The notes below the pieces were generated by a model. The model saw nothing but the letters and a program-made list of their open reading frames with translations, ran no database searches and was not told where the DNA came from. Both the position numbers and the translations under genes were made by a program. Of a stretch of 64,000 bases of DNA, positions 16,205-24,098 are shown piece after piece. This DNA is from Aquimarina agarivorans (GTDB taxonomy: Bacteria > Bacteroidota > Bacteroidia > Flavobacteriales > Flavobacteriaceae): NCBI RefSeq assembly GCF_000218485.1, contig NZ_AFPB01000089.1:62001-126000 (forward strand). Direction: 5' to 3'. The first letter of the stretch is position 1. The number at the start of each line of letters is the position of its first letter.

Positions 16205-16309
16205 TGAGGTTTAAAGACTTTTTTATAAACTTAAATTAGTCTGCGGCTTGCTTATAATATTAAAATAGATAAACTTTACCTACCATGGTATTGTCAATTG
16301 CTGATTATT

Positions 16310-16798
16310 ATGAAAAAACACAGTTCAAAAACACCTGACGAAAATGGTTTTTCCATTCCTAAATTTTACTTTGAAAATTTTCAATCCAATTTAACTGATA
16401 AGCTTAAAAAAAATCCAAACTTGACAAATGATAAGGAGTTAGGTTTTAATGTTCCTAAGGACTTTCACAAAGATTTTTCTGCTCAAATACTTAAAAAAAC
16501 GAAGCCTAAAGAATCATTTGTCAAAATTTTAATATTACAAAAAATAAAATATGCGCTATTTGCAGCAGCTTCTATCATTTTTTGCTTTTTACTATTTACC
16601 AATACCAATAAAAATACAATAACAAAATTAATAGTTCCCACTGTAGTAGATACTACAAACGTTATGAAACAAAAGATTCAAGAACAATTTGAGATTAACG
16701 AAAAAGATACCAAAATGATGGCTCTATTTATTGATGATACGTTAGTTGATGAATATTTAGAAGCCTTGTTAATTGAAGAACTCGCTTTTGAAGATTGA
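16310..16798 (+). CDS. Single-pass membrane protein, candidate anti-sigma factor
   Basis: A 162-residue protein starting at the ATG at 16310 (a TTG four codons upstream is less likely). The cytoplasmic N-terminal half carries two copies of a roughly 20-residue motif, GFSIPKFYFENFQSNLTDKL at 13-32 and GFNVPKDFHKDFSAQILKKT at 45-64, with the shared pattern GFxxPxxFxxxF. One hydrophobic helix spans about 79-97, and the remainder, ending in an acidic tail, would be periplasmic. Its place between an ECF sigma gene and a periplasmic sensor-like gene, together with this topology, suggests an anti-sigma factor. It lacks the zinc-finger (ZAS) signature and does not resemble FecR, so the assignment rests on context. 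Confidence 0.75.
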   Translation: MKKHSSKTPDENGFSIPKFYFENFQSNLTDKLKKNPNLTNDKELGFNVPKDFHKDFSAQILKKTKPKESFVKILILQKIKYALFAAASIIFCFLLFTNTNKNTITKLIVPTVVDTTNVMKQKIQEQFEINEKDTKMMALFIDDTLVDEYLEALLIEELAFED

Positions 16799-16886
16799 AT
16801 TCATTAAACTTTAACAACCGAGCCATTTGCTATACTTTATCATTGCTTCAATACTTAATTCTTAATAAAAAATAAAACTTAACATT

Positions 16887-16916
16887 TTAAACCTTTTATA
16901 TTTTTCATTGTCTAAA
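16887..16916 (+). promoter_or_regulatory. Second copy of the candidate ECF-sigma promoter
   Basis: The sequence runs TTAAACC, a T-rich spacer, then TCATTGTCTAAA, and matches the element at 15580-15609 in 24 of 30 bases at the same spacing. It ends 64 bp before the Spy-like gene, so that gene can be transcribed separately and probably belongs to the regulon. Confidence 0.55.
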
Positions 16917-16980
16917 AAGTAGAACGCGTTTTAAAATGTTTAACCATACCATATACAACTGGTATTAAAATTTGATAAAT

Positions 16981-17415
16981 ATGAAATTACATAAATTAAT
17001 TTGGACTCTACTTACTAGCTTTTTGATTACAATAAATTTTTGTTTTGGACAAGAAATTAAAAACGAGTTCAATACAAATAAAAAATTTAGGGCTGAGGCT
17101 AGAAAAGAAGCCATCAAAACCTTAACTGAGGAACAAAAAACTGTTTTTAATGCACATAAAGCATTACTTAAGGAAAATAGAAAAAAATTAAAATCGTTAC
17201 TTGATCAAAAACAACTTGCTATTTTAAAAGACAAAACCATTCCTAAACGTGAACGTATGAAAAGTTTACGCAACACCTTTACTGATGAACAAAAAGCTAT
17301 TTTTAAAGCCAATCGGATAGCTGCTAAAAAAAGTAAAGAAAAATTTAGGGCTTCGCTTACTGAAGAACAAAAGGCGCTTTTTAAAAATGCGCGTAAAATT
17401 TCTAAAAAAGGATAG
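16981..17415 (+). CDS. Spy/CpxP-like periplasmic protein
   Basis: A 144-residue exported, strongly basic, helical protein. The signal peptide ends at NFCFGQ (about residue 24). Three motifs of the Spy/CpxP type follow: LTEEQKTVF at 48, FTDEQKAIF at 100 and LTEEQKALF at 126. In Spy and CpxP the LTxxQ motifs belong to the curved helical fold that binds unfolded proteins or a sensor kinase. I start at the ATG at 16981 rather than the TTG at 16972. It is the third member of the sigma locus and has its own copy of the candidate promoter. It may act as the periplasmic sensor or chaperone; this is inferred. Confidence 0.78.
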   Translation: MKLHKLIWTLLTSFLITINFCFGQEIKNEFNTNKKFRAEARKEAIKTLTEEQKTVFNAHKALLKENRKKLKSLLDQKQLAILKDKTIPKRERMKSLRNTFTDEQKAIFKANRIAAKKSKEKFRASLTEEQKALFKNARKISKKG

Positions 17416-17422
17416 TAACATA

Positions 17423-17457
17423 AAAGTCTTGTTAGTAATAATATCTAGCAAGACTTT
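17423..17457. terminator. Bidirectional hairpin between the Spy-like gene and modC
   Basis: AAAGTCTTG-x-TAG and its complement form a 13-bp stem with one mismatch around a 9-nt loop. It lies between convergent genes and gives a T-rich 3' flank on the plus strand. Confidence 0.7.
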
Positions 17458-17471
17458 CTATTTTGTGAACA

Positions 17472-18161
17472 CTATAATCTATACAAATCTAGTGGCAATA
17501 CTTCCTTAGGAGTGCCTTTAGCTGAAATTGTTCCATTATTTAATTGCCAAACGTTACCCACTAGTTGATATAATTCCAAAGGATCATGACTAACAATAAG
17601 TATGGTGAGTTGATACTTTTTATGCACTTTGGCAATAAATTGTTGCAAACGCTGCCTCATTTCAATATCCAATGCCGAAAGAGGCTCATCCAACAGTAAT
17701 AATTTTGGTTTTTGCACCAAAGCCCTGGCCAATGAAACACGCTGTTTTTGCCCACCTGATAGCTGCTGACTATTAAAATTTAGTAAAGCTTTCAATTCCA
17801 TGACTTCAATCAATTCTTCCAAAAAATATTTTTTTTGATGCGCTGTTAATGCAAAACGTAAGTTTTGTAGAACCGTCATATTTGGAAATAACACGTCATT
17901 TTGAAAAACATAACCAATACTACGTTTTTGTACAGGTATATTAATTTTTTTTGAGCTATCAAACCAAATTTCACCATCAACCACAATACGGCCATTTGTT
18001 GGTTTTTCCAAACCCGAAAGCATCTGCAGTAATGTTGTTTTTCCAATTCCTGACTTTCCATAAATTCCAATGAAATCACCCTTTACAATATTTTCGTCAA
18101 TATTCAAAGTAAAATCACCTTCGGCTCCTTTAAGTTTTTTTTCTATTGTTAGTAAAATCAT
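17472..18161 (-). CDS. modC: Molybdate ABC transporter, ATP-binding protein
   Basis: A 229-residue ABC ATPase with Walker A GKSGIGKTTLL, Q-loop VFQND, signature LSGGQKQRVSLARAL, Walker B LLLLDEPLSALD and the H-loop VSHD. It is shorter than Escherichia coli ModC because the C-terminal molybdate-binding MOP domain is absent, as in many Bacteroidota. It is the third gene of a modABC operon and lies 31 bp after modB. With ModB it powers molybdate uptake for molybdenum-cofactor enzymes. The assignment to molybdate follows from the neighbouring modA and modB; sulfate-type systems are the main alternative. Confidence 0.88.
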   Translation of the reverse strand: MILLTIEKKLKGAEGDFTLNIDENIVKGDFIGIYGKSGIGKTTLLQMLSGLEKPTNGRIVVDGEIWFDSSKKINIPVQKRSIGYVFQNDVLFPNMTVLQNLRFALTAHQKKYFLEELIEVMELKALLNFNSQQLSGGQKQRVSLARALVQKPKLLLLDEPLSALDIEMRQRLQQFIAKVHKKYQLTILIVSHDPLELYQLVGNVWQLNNGTISAKGTPKEVLPLDLYRL

Positions 18162-18192
18162 AAGGCGAGTAAAATTCTTTCCAAGGGGAAGG

Positions 18193-18888
18193 TTAATTAT
18201 TTCTTCTCAGGTAACAGTTATTATATTTTGATAATGAATATACTACCACTAAAACCAAGAAACTAATTGCCAACAAAATTGCGGAATAAGTATGTGCTGT
18301 ACCATAATTAAGCGCCTCTACCTGTTCGTAGATAACACTAGAAACTACTTGAGTTTTATTTGGTATACTTCCGCCAACCATGAGCACCACACCAAACTCT
18401 CCAATTGTATGCGCAAAAGTGAGTACCATTCCCGTTAAAATTGAATTTTGACAATTGGGTAATAATACGCGCCAAAATGTTTGCCATTTTGATTTTCCTA
18501 AAACATAAGCTGCCTCAGGCAAATTTTTAGGTAAGTTTTGCAATCCATTTTGAATAGGCTGTACCATAAATGGCAGGCTATAAATTATTGAAGCTAAAAC
18601 CAAACCACTAAATGAAAATACTAATTGTATATTAAAAATGTCATTAAGCCATTTCCCTAAACCATGGGATGGAGAGAAAGCTATTAAAAAATAAAAACCA
18701 ATTACTGTGGGTGGCAATACCAAAGGCATTCCTACCAATGCTTCAAATACAGGTTTTAATTTATTTTTGGTAAATGCCAATGCATAAGCAATAGGAATAC
18801 CAAAAATTACCAAAATTAAGGTAGTAGCAAAAGCTAATTTTGTAGTTAAAAATAAAGGCTGCCAATTGAAATTACTCAGGAACATCAT
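18193..18888 (-). CDS. modB: Molybdate ABC transporter, permease
   Basis: A 231-residue inner-membrane permease with about five helices. It carries MPLVLPPTVIGFYFLIAFSP near the N-terminus and the cytoplasmic EAA loop EAAYVLGKSKWQTFWRVLLP that docks on ModC, followed by FAHTIGEFGVVLMVGG, a strong ModB signature. Its first 17 bases overlap the end of modA, which indicates translational coupling. Confidence 0.92.
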   Translation of the reverse strand: MMFLSNFNWQPLFLTTKLAFATTLILVIFGIPIAYALAFTKNKLKPVFEALVGMPLVLPPTVIGFYFLIAFSPSHGLGKWLNDIFNIQLVFSFSGLVLASIIYSLPFMVQPIQNGLQNLPKNLPEAAYVLGKSKWQTFWRVLLPNCQNSILTGMVLTFAHTIGEFGVVLMVGGSIPNKTQVVSSVIYEQVEALNYGTAHTYSAILLAISFLVLVVVYSLSKYNNCYLRRNN

Positions 18889-19654
18889 AACCGTATTTTT
18901 TCAGGATAGTTTTTGCTTTTTCAGTACGCATAAAATTAGCATATTTACCTGCTTTTGTCTTTGTTGTTTCATTGTTACTTGTGATAACTAATTGATGCTC
19001 CAAAGGTTTATAAAACCTTTTATCAATTTCGCGATAGTGCTGTTTGTTAAAAGTATTATTATTTACAAATAATAATGACTTAGATGTAAAACCAACATCA
19101 GCTGCACCAGATAGTATAAATTGATTAGTCTGCCCTACGCTTTCTCCAAAAACTAATTTATACGCCACATGTTGATACACACCCCAATTGTGCAATAATT
19201 CCTCACTTGCCAAGCCATAAGGTGCTATCTTAGGATTTGGAATTGCAATTTTTTTTACTGCCGTAGAAGTTATAAAGTGTTGTACTGATGACTCTATTTT
19301 TTTATTGGAAATCATGATTAACTTTCCCGTAGCAACGGTAATTGGTTGTTCATACTTTTTGTTTGCTGAAATAAGATGTTTGGGATATTTTGCACTAGCC
19401 GAAATAAATACATCATACGGTGCTCCTGCCATCAATTGGGCGGTCAATTTACCTGAAGATGCTGTAATCAAACTTATTGCTATACCCGTTTGCTGTTCAA
19501 ATTCATCGTTTAATTCGGTTAAAACATGACTCATGTTGGATGCAGCTGCAATGAGCAAAGGCTCTTTTTTTTGAGTATTACACGAATTCAAAGTTAAAAT
19601 TAAGCATGCAAAATACCTTACTATACTAATTGAACTTGCACTATTATTTTGCAT
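18872..19654 (-). CDS. modA: Molybdate ABC transporter, substrate-binding lipoprotein
   Basis: A 260-residue binding protein with a lipoprotein-type signal (LILTLNSC). The mature part begins LLIAAASNMSHVLTELNDEF, and SLITASSGKLTAQLMAGAPY is the typical ModA oxyanion-binding region. GAADVGFTSKSLL and a C-terminal KAKTILKKYGY also match. It captures molybdate or tungstate outside the inner membrane and delivers it to ModBC. It is the first gene of the operon, so the operon promoter lies in the 19655-19931 spacer. No molybdenum-cofactor RNA motif was recognised there. Confidence 0.92.
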   Translation of the reverse strand: MQNNSASSISIVRYFACLILTLNSCNTQKKEPLLIAAASNMSHVLTELNDEFEQQTGIAISLITASSGKLTAQLMAGAPYDVFISASAKYPKHLISANKKYEQPITVATGKLIMISNKKIESSVQHFITSTAVKKIAIPNPKIAPYGLASEELLHNWGVYQHVAYKLVFGESVGQTNQFILSGAADVGFTSKSLLFVNNNTFNKQHYREIDKRFYKPLEHQLVITSNNETTKTKAGKYANFMRTEKAKTILKKYGYDVPE

Positions 19655-19931
19655 TAATTTTATAAATTATACTTTAAATACAAAGAAGTACTTGACTTAA
19701 TCTTTATTTTATGTTGTTTGCTGTTTACACAACTACAATACCATATTTTTAATCAAAATAATCTTAAAATTAGCTTTAAACATTGAAGTATTACAGACCT
19801 TTGACATGTCAAAAATACTATTTTAAAGCACATGAAGCTTTAAATAGTGGTCTAGTTTTTGATCTATAATTATGAATTTATAAAATAGCTCAACAAAATA
19901 CATCAATTAACGTCAATTAACATCAAAGCTT

Positions 19932-20084
19932 ATGAAATTTTTAAATCCGCAAATTGAAAAGTTATCTAAAAAAAATGCCGAAAAAAACTTAATAAAAAAA
20001 GGCGTATCCTGTGGTATTTTTCAGGAATTAGGTGTAAGTACCGATACTAAGAAAACAAGAAATTTATATCACGATACGTATTAA
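19932..20084 (+). CDS. Possible 50-residue basic small protein
   Basis: An ATG-started frame of 50 codons encodes MKFLNPQIEKLSKKNAEKNL followed by IKKGVSCGIFQELGVSTDTK and a Tyr-ending tail. It is basic, has no signal peptide or helix, and is preceded by an A-rich leader. A strong terminator at 20301-20333 ends a possible transcript. I recognise no family. It stands in a spacer of about 1 kb, so it is either a small gene or chance. Confidence 0.35.
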   Translation: MKFLNPQIEKLSKKNAEKNLIKKGVSCGIFQELGVSTDTKKTRNLYHDTY

Positions 20085-20300
20085 ACAATTTCCGATATTA
20101 AATTATTCCAGTAAAAACAGAACTTTTTAGTTTATTCAAAAACGAAAAGGAATCATTTTGAAAGGGAAATTTATTATAACAAACTGTATTCAATTATACA
20201 AAGATTCGCCCCTGAATAAATAGTTGATGACTTGTCAATATACTAAGCTTTGAAGGTATTCTTCAGAACTTATTAATATTGAATAAAAATGACTAGTTAT

Positions 20301-20333
20301 GACCAGTTGTATTTTAACGGCTGGTCTTTTTTT
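20301..20333 (+). terminator. Intrinsic terminator in the modA-ridA spacer
   Basis: GACCAG and CTGGTC pair around a 20-nt region and are followed by seven T. No large plus-strand gene ends nearby, so it implies a short transcript from the 19.7-20.3 kb region. Confidence 0.65.
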
Positions 20334-20668
20334 ATGTAATTTTTAATTACACTTACTATTTAACTTTAATTAAATAGTTTTCCTTTTGTATTATCTACAT
20401 TGACCCTAATTTATCTGACAAATACAATGTACTACCTTTAAATACTTATAATATTTTAAGGAATAAAAAAGGCTAAATAGGAAAGATAGTAAACATTTAA
20501 AAATCAAAAATTCAGAAAGCTTTATAATGTAGTAATTACTTTAACAATAAATTAAAAATTATTATAACTAATTTTTAAAAAGTTGTAATTTTGAAAGCTT
20601 AAAAACTTGTTTAACGGAATGCATAATCCGCGCTAAATAAGTTTAATTTATGATAAGAAATCAAAAAT
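20334..20668. other. AT-rich spacer before ridA
   Basis: No open frame worth calling. TAATTTTG at about 20586 resembles the Bacteroidota -7 box (TAnnTTTG) and could drive ridA-thrC, but I found no well-spaced upstream TTG. Confidence 0.35.
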
Positions 20669-21037
20669 ATGTCAAAAAGAGAAAACATATCATCAGGCTC
20701 ACCTTGGGAAGATAAAATTGGATATTCCAGAGCTGTAAAAATTGGTAACACTATTGAACTTTCGGGAACAACAGCTCCTGGAGATACACTTGAAGCGCAA
20801 ACCAAAGGAATTATAGAATTAGCCAAAAAAGTGTTAGAGGAAAATGGTTCTGGATTGCAAGATGTTGTGCGTACACGTATTTTTACTACTGATATTTCAC
20901 AATGGGAAAAAATTGGTAAAGTACACGGATCTTTCTTTGGTACTATTAAACCTGTAACTACCATGGTTGAAATTTCAAAATTGATTGACCCCGATATAGT
21001 TATTGAAATTGAATTCACCGCTGTAATCACTGACTAA
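20669..21037 (+). CDS. RidA family (YjgF/YER057c/UK114) protein
   Basis: A compact 122-residue RidA-fold protein. Family marks are the opening SSGSPWEDKIGYSRAVKIGN, GTTAPGDTLEAQTKGIIELA and the RTRIFTTDIS segment, whose arginine binds the substrate carboxylate in RidA. Canonical RidA deaminates reactive enamine/imine intermediates made by PLP enzymes, notably those of threonine metabolism. It precedes threonine synthase by 68 bp on the same strand, which suits such a role. The protein belongs to a divergent subfamily, so the exact substrate is uncertain. Confidence 0.85.
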   Translation: MSKRENISSGSPWEDKIGYSRAVKIGNTIELSGTTAPGDTLEAQTKGIIELAKKVLEENGSGLQDVVRTRIFTTDISQWEKIGKVHGSFFGTIKPVTTMVEISKLIDPDIVIEIEFTAVITD

Positions 21038-21105
21038 CACTTTTGAATAACACATAGTCAGCCAATTTCAAACATCCCCATTTAAAGTCCAACACAATTA
21101 AAATT

Positions 21106-22413
21106 ATGGAATTTTATAGTTTAAATAAAAATGCACCCAATGTATCTTTTGCAGAAGCCGTAGTCAAAGGCCTAGCCCCAGATCGAGGATTGTATTTTCC
21201 TGAAAAAATCACTCCGCTTCCTGCTTCTTTTTTTGAGAATATAACATCCATGGATAACATTGAAATTGCTTATACTGCCATTAAGCAATTTGTAGGTGAT
21301 GAAATTCCTGAAGCTGACTTAAAATCAATTTTAACCGATGTATTAAGCTTCGATTTTCCCGTTGTAAAAATTACCGAAAATATTGGCACGCTGGAATTAT
21401 TCCATGGACCAACTATGGCTTTTAAAGATATTGGTGCGCGTTTTATGGCTCGTTGTTTAGAGTATTTTAATAAGGATAGTGATGAACATGTAACCGTATT
21501 AGTGGCCACTTCAGGAGATACAGGCGGTGCTGTTGCTCGTGGTTTTTTAGGGGTAAAAGGTGTTGATGTGGTTATTTTGTACCCTAACGGAAAAGTAAGT
21601 GATATACAAGAACGTCAATTAACTACATTAGGTAAAAATATAAAAGCCTTACGTGTGAATGGTGTTTTTGACGACTGTCAGGATATGGTGAAATCTGCCT
21701 TTTTAGATGAGGATATTACCAGTAAAAGAGCATTAACATCCGCTAATTCAATAAATGTAGCTCGTTGGCTACCGCAGCTATTTTACTTTTTATTTGCTTA
21801 TAAAGAAACTAAAAAACTAGGAAAAGATCTTGTTTTTTCAGTTCCAAGTGGCAATTTTGGAAATATTTGTGCTGGTATAGTTGCCCATAAATTGGGCATG
21901 CCAGTTAAACATTTTGTGGCATCCGTTAATGTAAATGATACCGTAGTTAACTACCTTGAAACAGGAAAATACGAACCTAAAGCCTCTATTGCAACCATTT
22001 CAAATGCCATGGATGTAGGAAATCCAAGTAATTTTATTCGTATTCAACAATTGTTTGAAAACAATTTTGATGATCTTAAAAAGGATTTTTCATCCTTTAG
22101 CTTTAATGATTCCGAAACACGAACTGCCATGCAGGAAATTAATAGTGAATCAGGATATATTGCGGATCCACATGGCGCTGTAGGTTATTTGGGACTAAAA
22201 AAGTATCATTTAAAGAATAACGAATACGGTATTTTCCTTGAAACTGCCCACCCTGTAAAATTTTTAGATGTGGTGGAAGAAACCTTAAATACCAAAGTGG
22301 TGATTCCTGAACAAATTAAAGAGGTATTGGATAAAGAAAAAGTATTTACCGCTATTTCCAAGTATGAAGAGCTAAAGAATTATTTGTTGACAGATTCGAA
22401 TTATAAAAATTAA
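21106..22413 (+). CDS. thrC: Threonine synthase
   Basis: A 435-residue PLP enzyme that converts O-phosphohomoserine to threonine. Motifs are MEFYSLNKNAPNVSFAEAVV at the N-terminus, GPTMAFKDIGARFMA with the PLP lysine, VATSGDTGGAVARGF and SANSINVARWLPQ, all standard for the bacterial ThrC branch. The length is normal. Other threonine-pathway genes (thrA, thrB), often adjacent in this phylum, are not upstream here. A possible operon with ridA is suggested by the 68-bp gap. Confidence 0.96.
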   Translation: MEFYSLNKNAPNVSFAEAVVKGLAPDRGLYFPEKITPLPASFFENITSMDNIEIAYTAIKQFVGDEIPEADLKSILTDVLSFDFPVVKITENIGTLELFHGPTMAFKDIGARFMARCLEYFNKDSDEHVTVLVATSGDTGGAVARGFLGVKGVDVVILYPNGKVSDIQERQLTTLGKNIKALRVNGVFDDCQDMVKSAFLDEDITSKRALTSANSINVARWLPQLFYFLFAYKETKKLGKDLVFSVPSGNFGNICAGIVAHKLGMPVKHFVASVNVNDTVVNYLETGKYEPKASIATISNAMDVGNPSNFIRIQQLFENNFDDLKKDFSSFSFNDSETRTAMQEINSESGYIADPHGAVGYLGLKKYHLKNNEYGIFLETAHPVKFLDVVEETLNTKVVIPEQIKEVLDKEKVFTAISKYEELKNYLLTDSNYKN

Positions 22414-22460
22414 ACCAAATTTTTAGTTGTTTTATACTAGAATCGATTTGGCAAGGGTAT

Positions 22461-22619
22461 ACTATTACCTATATGAATTTACCGAATTAAAATGCGCCTT
22501 TAAAAATTCTACGTCAACACTAAAAAAGAACTGTAACACATGTTATGCTTTTTTCTGATTTGTATAATTTCTGAACCCATCATTTTTCTTCAAGGTAAAT
22601 TCAAACAAGAAATGGTATT
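22461..22619 (+). repeat. MITE-like dispersed repeat, copy A
   Basis: About 160 bp in the spacer after thrC that aligns well, by eye at more than 75 percent, with the reverse complement of 31545-31703. Conserved cores are TTTACCGAAT, ATGCGCCTTTA, ATTCTACGTCAACA, GATTTGTATAATT and AAGGTAAATTCAAAC. The ends are imperfect inverted repeats (ATACyATT ... GAATTTACC inward). No ORF inside. Confidence 0.75.
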
Positions 22620-22660
22620 ATTAATCATAGCGATAAAATTTTGATCGCAATTACAAAAAT

Positions 22661-22699
22661 AAAAAAGCCAACTATGTTTTTAATATAGTTGGCTTTTTT
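22661..22699. terminator. Bidirectional intrinsic terminator between thrC and the PLP acyltransferase
   Basis: AAAAAAGCCAACTAT and its exact complement form a 15-bp stem with a 9-nt loop, giving T tracts in both directions between two convergent genes. Confidence 0.9.
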
Positions 22700-22727
22700 A
22701 TTTGCGCATCACAACCTAAGCATTTTT

Positions 22728-23987
22728 TTATTCCCCCATTTCTGCAGCCATAGCCGCTGTTAAGCGTTTGTAAACACCTGTTTCGAGTTTTTGTCTGATT
22801 GCTGAAAAAGCATCCAAAGTTTCTTCAACATCTTGCAATGTGTGAGAAGCTGTTGGGATTAAACGCAATAAAATTAATCCTTTTGGGATTACGGGGTATA
22901 CCACTATGGAACAGAAAATACCGTGATTCTCACGCAAATCCTTCACTAATGCCATTGCTTCGGGAATACTTCCCTTTAAATATACTGGAGTAACACAACT
23001 TTGTGTAGTTCCAATATCAAATCCACGTTCCTTTAAACCATTTTGTAAGGCGTTTACATTCTCCCATAATTTTGCTTTAAGCTCAGGCATAGTACGTAAC
23101 ATATCCAAACGTTTTAAGGCTCCTTCAACCAATTGCATCTGTAACGACTTAGCAAACATTTGCGAACGTAAATTATACTTTAAATAATCAATAATCTCTT
23201 GGTCGGCAGCAATAAATGCCCCAGTACTGGCCATTGATTTGGCAAAAGTGGCAAAATACACATCTATTTGATCTTGCACACCTTGCTCCTCACCTGCGCC
23301 TGCGCCTGTTTTACCAAGGGTTCCAAAACCGTGCGCATCATCAACAAATAATCGGAATTTATATTTTTCTTTTAAAGCTACAATTTCTTTCAACTTACCT
23401 TGTTCACCGCGCATTCCAAAAACACCTTCAGAAATCAATAAAATTCCTCCACCAGTTTTTTCAGCCAATTTTGTAGCACGCATCAAATTCTTTTCAATGC
23501 TTTCCATATCATTATGTCGGTACGTAAAGCGTTTTCCAGCATGCAAACGTACACCATCAATAATACAAGCATGAGCATCCACGTCATATACAATAATGTC
23601 ATTTTTTGAAACTAATGCATCAATAGTGGATACCATTCCTTGATAACCAAAATTCAATAAATAAGCAGCTTCTTTTTGTACAAAAGCTGCTAATTCATTT
23701 TGCAATTGCTCATGCATATCCGTATGTCCACTCATCATTCGAGCTCCCATTGGATATGCTGATCCGTATTTACTTCCTGCCTCAGCATCAATTTTTCGTA
23801 CTTCGGGATGGTTTGCCAAACCTAAATAATCATTAATACTCCAGGTAATCACATCCTTGCCCTGAAACTTCATACGATTTGAAATTGGACCTTCCAACTT
23901 TGGGAAAACAAAATAACCTTCTGCTTTATCCGCCCATCTACCTAATGGTCCTTTATCGGCATATATCTTATCAAATAAATCTTTCAT
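22728..23987 (-). CDS. Serine palmitoyltransferase-like alpha-oxoamine synthase
   Basis: A 419-residue PLP enzyme of the alpha-oxoamine synthase family. Visible are TWSINDYLGLANHPEVRKID, YGSAYPMGARMMSGHTDMHE, the cofactor aspartate and histidine in FVDDAHGFGTLG and the PLP lysine in FAKSMASTGAF. The family condenses an acyl thioester with an amino acid. In Bacteroidota this branch makes 3-ketosphinganine from serine (sphingolipids) or the cysteate-derived precursor of capnine sulfonolipids. The two cannot be told apart by eye. Glycine C-acetyltransferase and 8-amino-7-oxononanoate synthase are less likely given the long N-terminal extension. It appears monocistronic. Confidence 0.88.
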   Translation of the reverse strand: MKDLFDKIYADKGPLGRWADKAEGYFVFPKLEGPISNRMKFQGKDVITWSINDYLGLANHPEVRKIDAEAGSKYGSAYPMGARMMSGHTDMHEQLQNELAAFVQKEAAYLLNFGYQGMVSTIDALVSKNDIIVYDVDAHACIIDGVRLHAGKRFTYRHNDMESIEKNLMRATKLAEKTGGGILLISEGVFGMRGEQGKLKEIVALKEKYKFRLFVDDAHGFGTLGKTGAGAGEEQGVQDQIDVYFATFAKSMASTGAFIAADQEIIDYLKYNLRSQMFAKSLQMQLVEGALKRLDMLRTMPELKAKLWENVNALQNGLKERGFDIGTTQSCVTPVYLKGSIPEAMALVKDLRENHGIFCSIVVYPVIPKGLILLRLIPTASHTLQDVEETLDAFSAIRQKLETGVYKRLTAAMAAEMGE

Positions 23988-24098
23988 GTAGTAATTTACT
24001 TTTTAAAAAGTGGTACAAAAATAACCTTTTTATTGGCATCTGCATAACTAAAATTCGGTGTATTCTTACAAGTATGTGGTATAACAAATAATAAAAAG

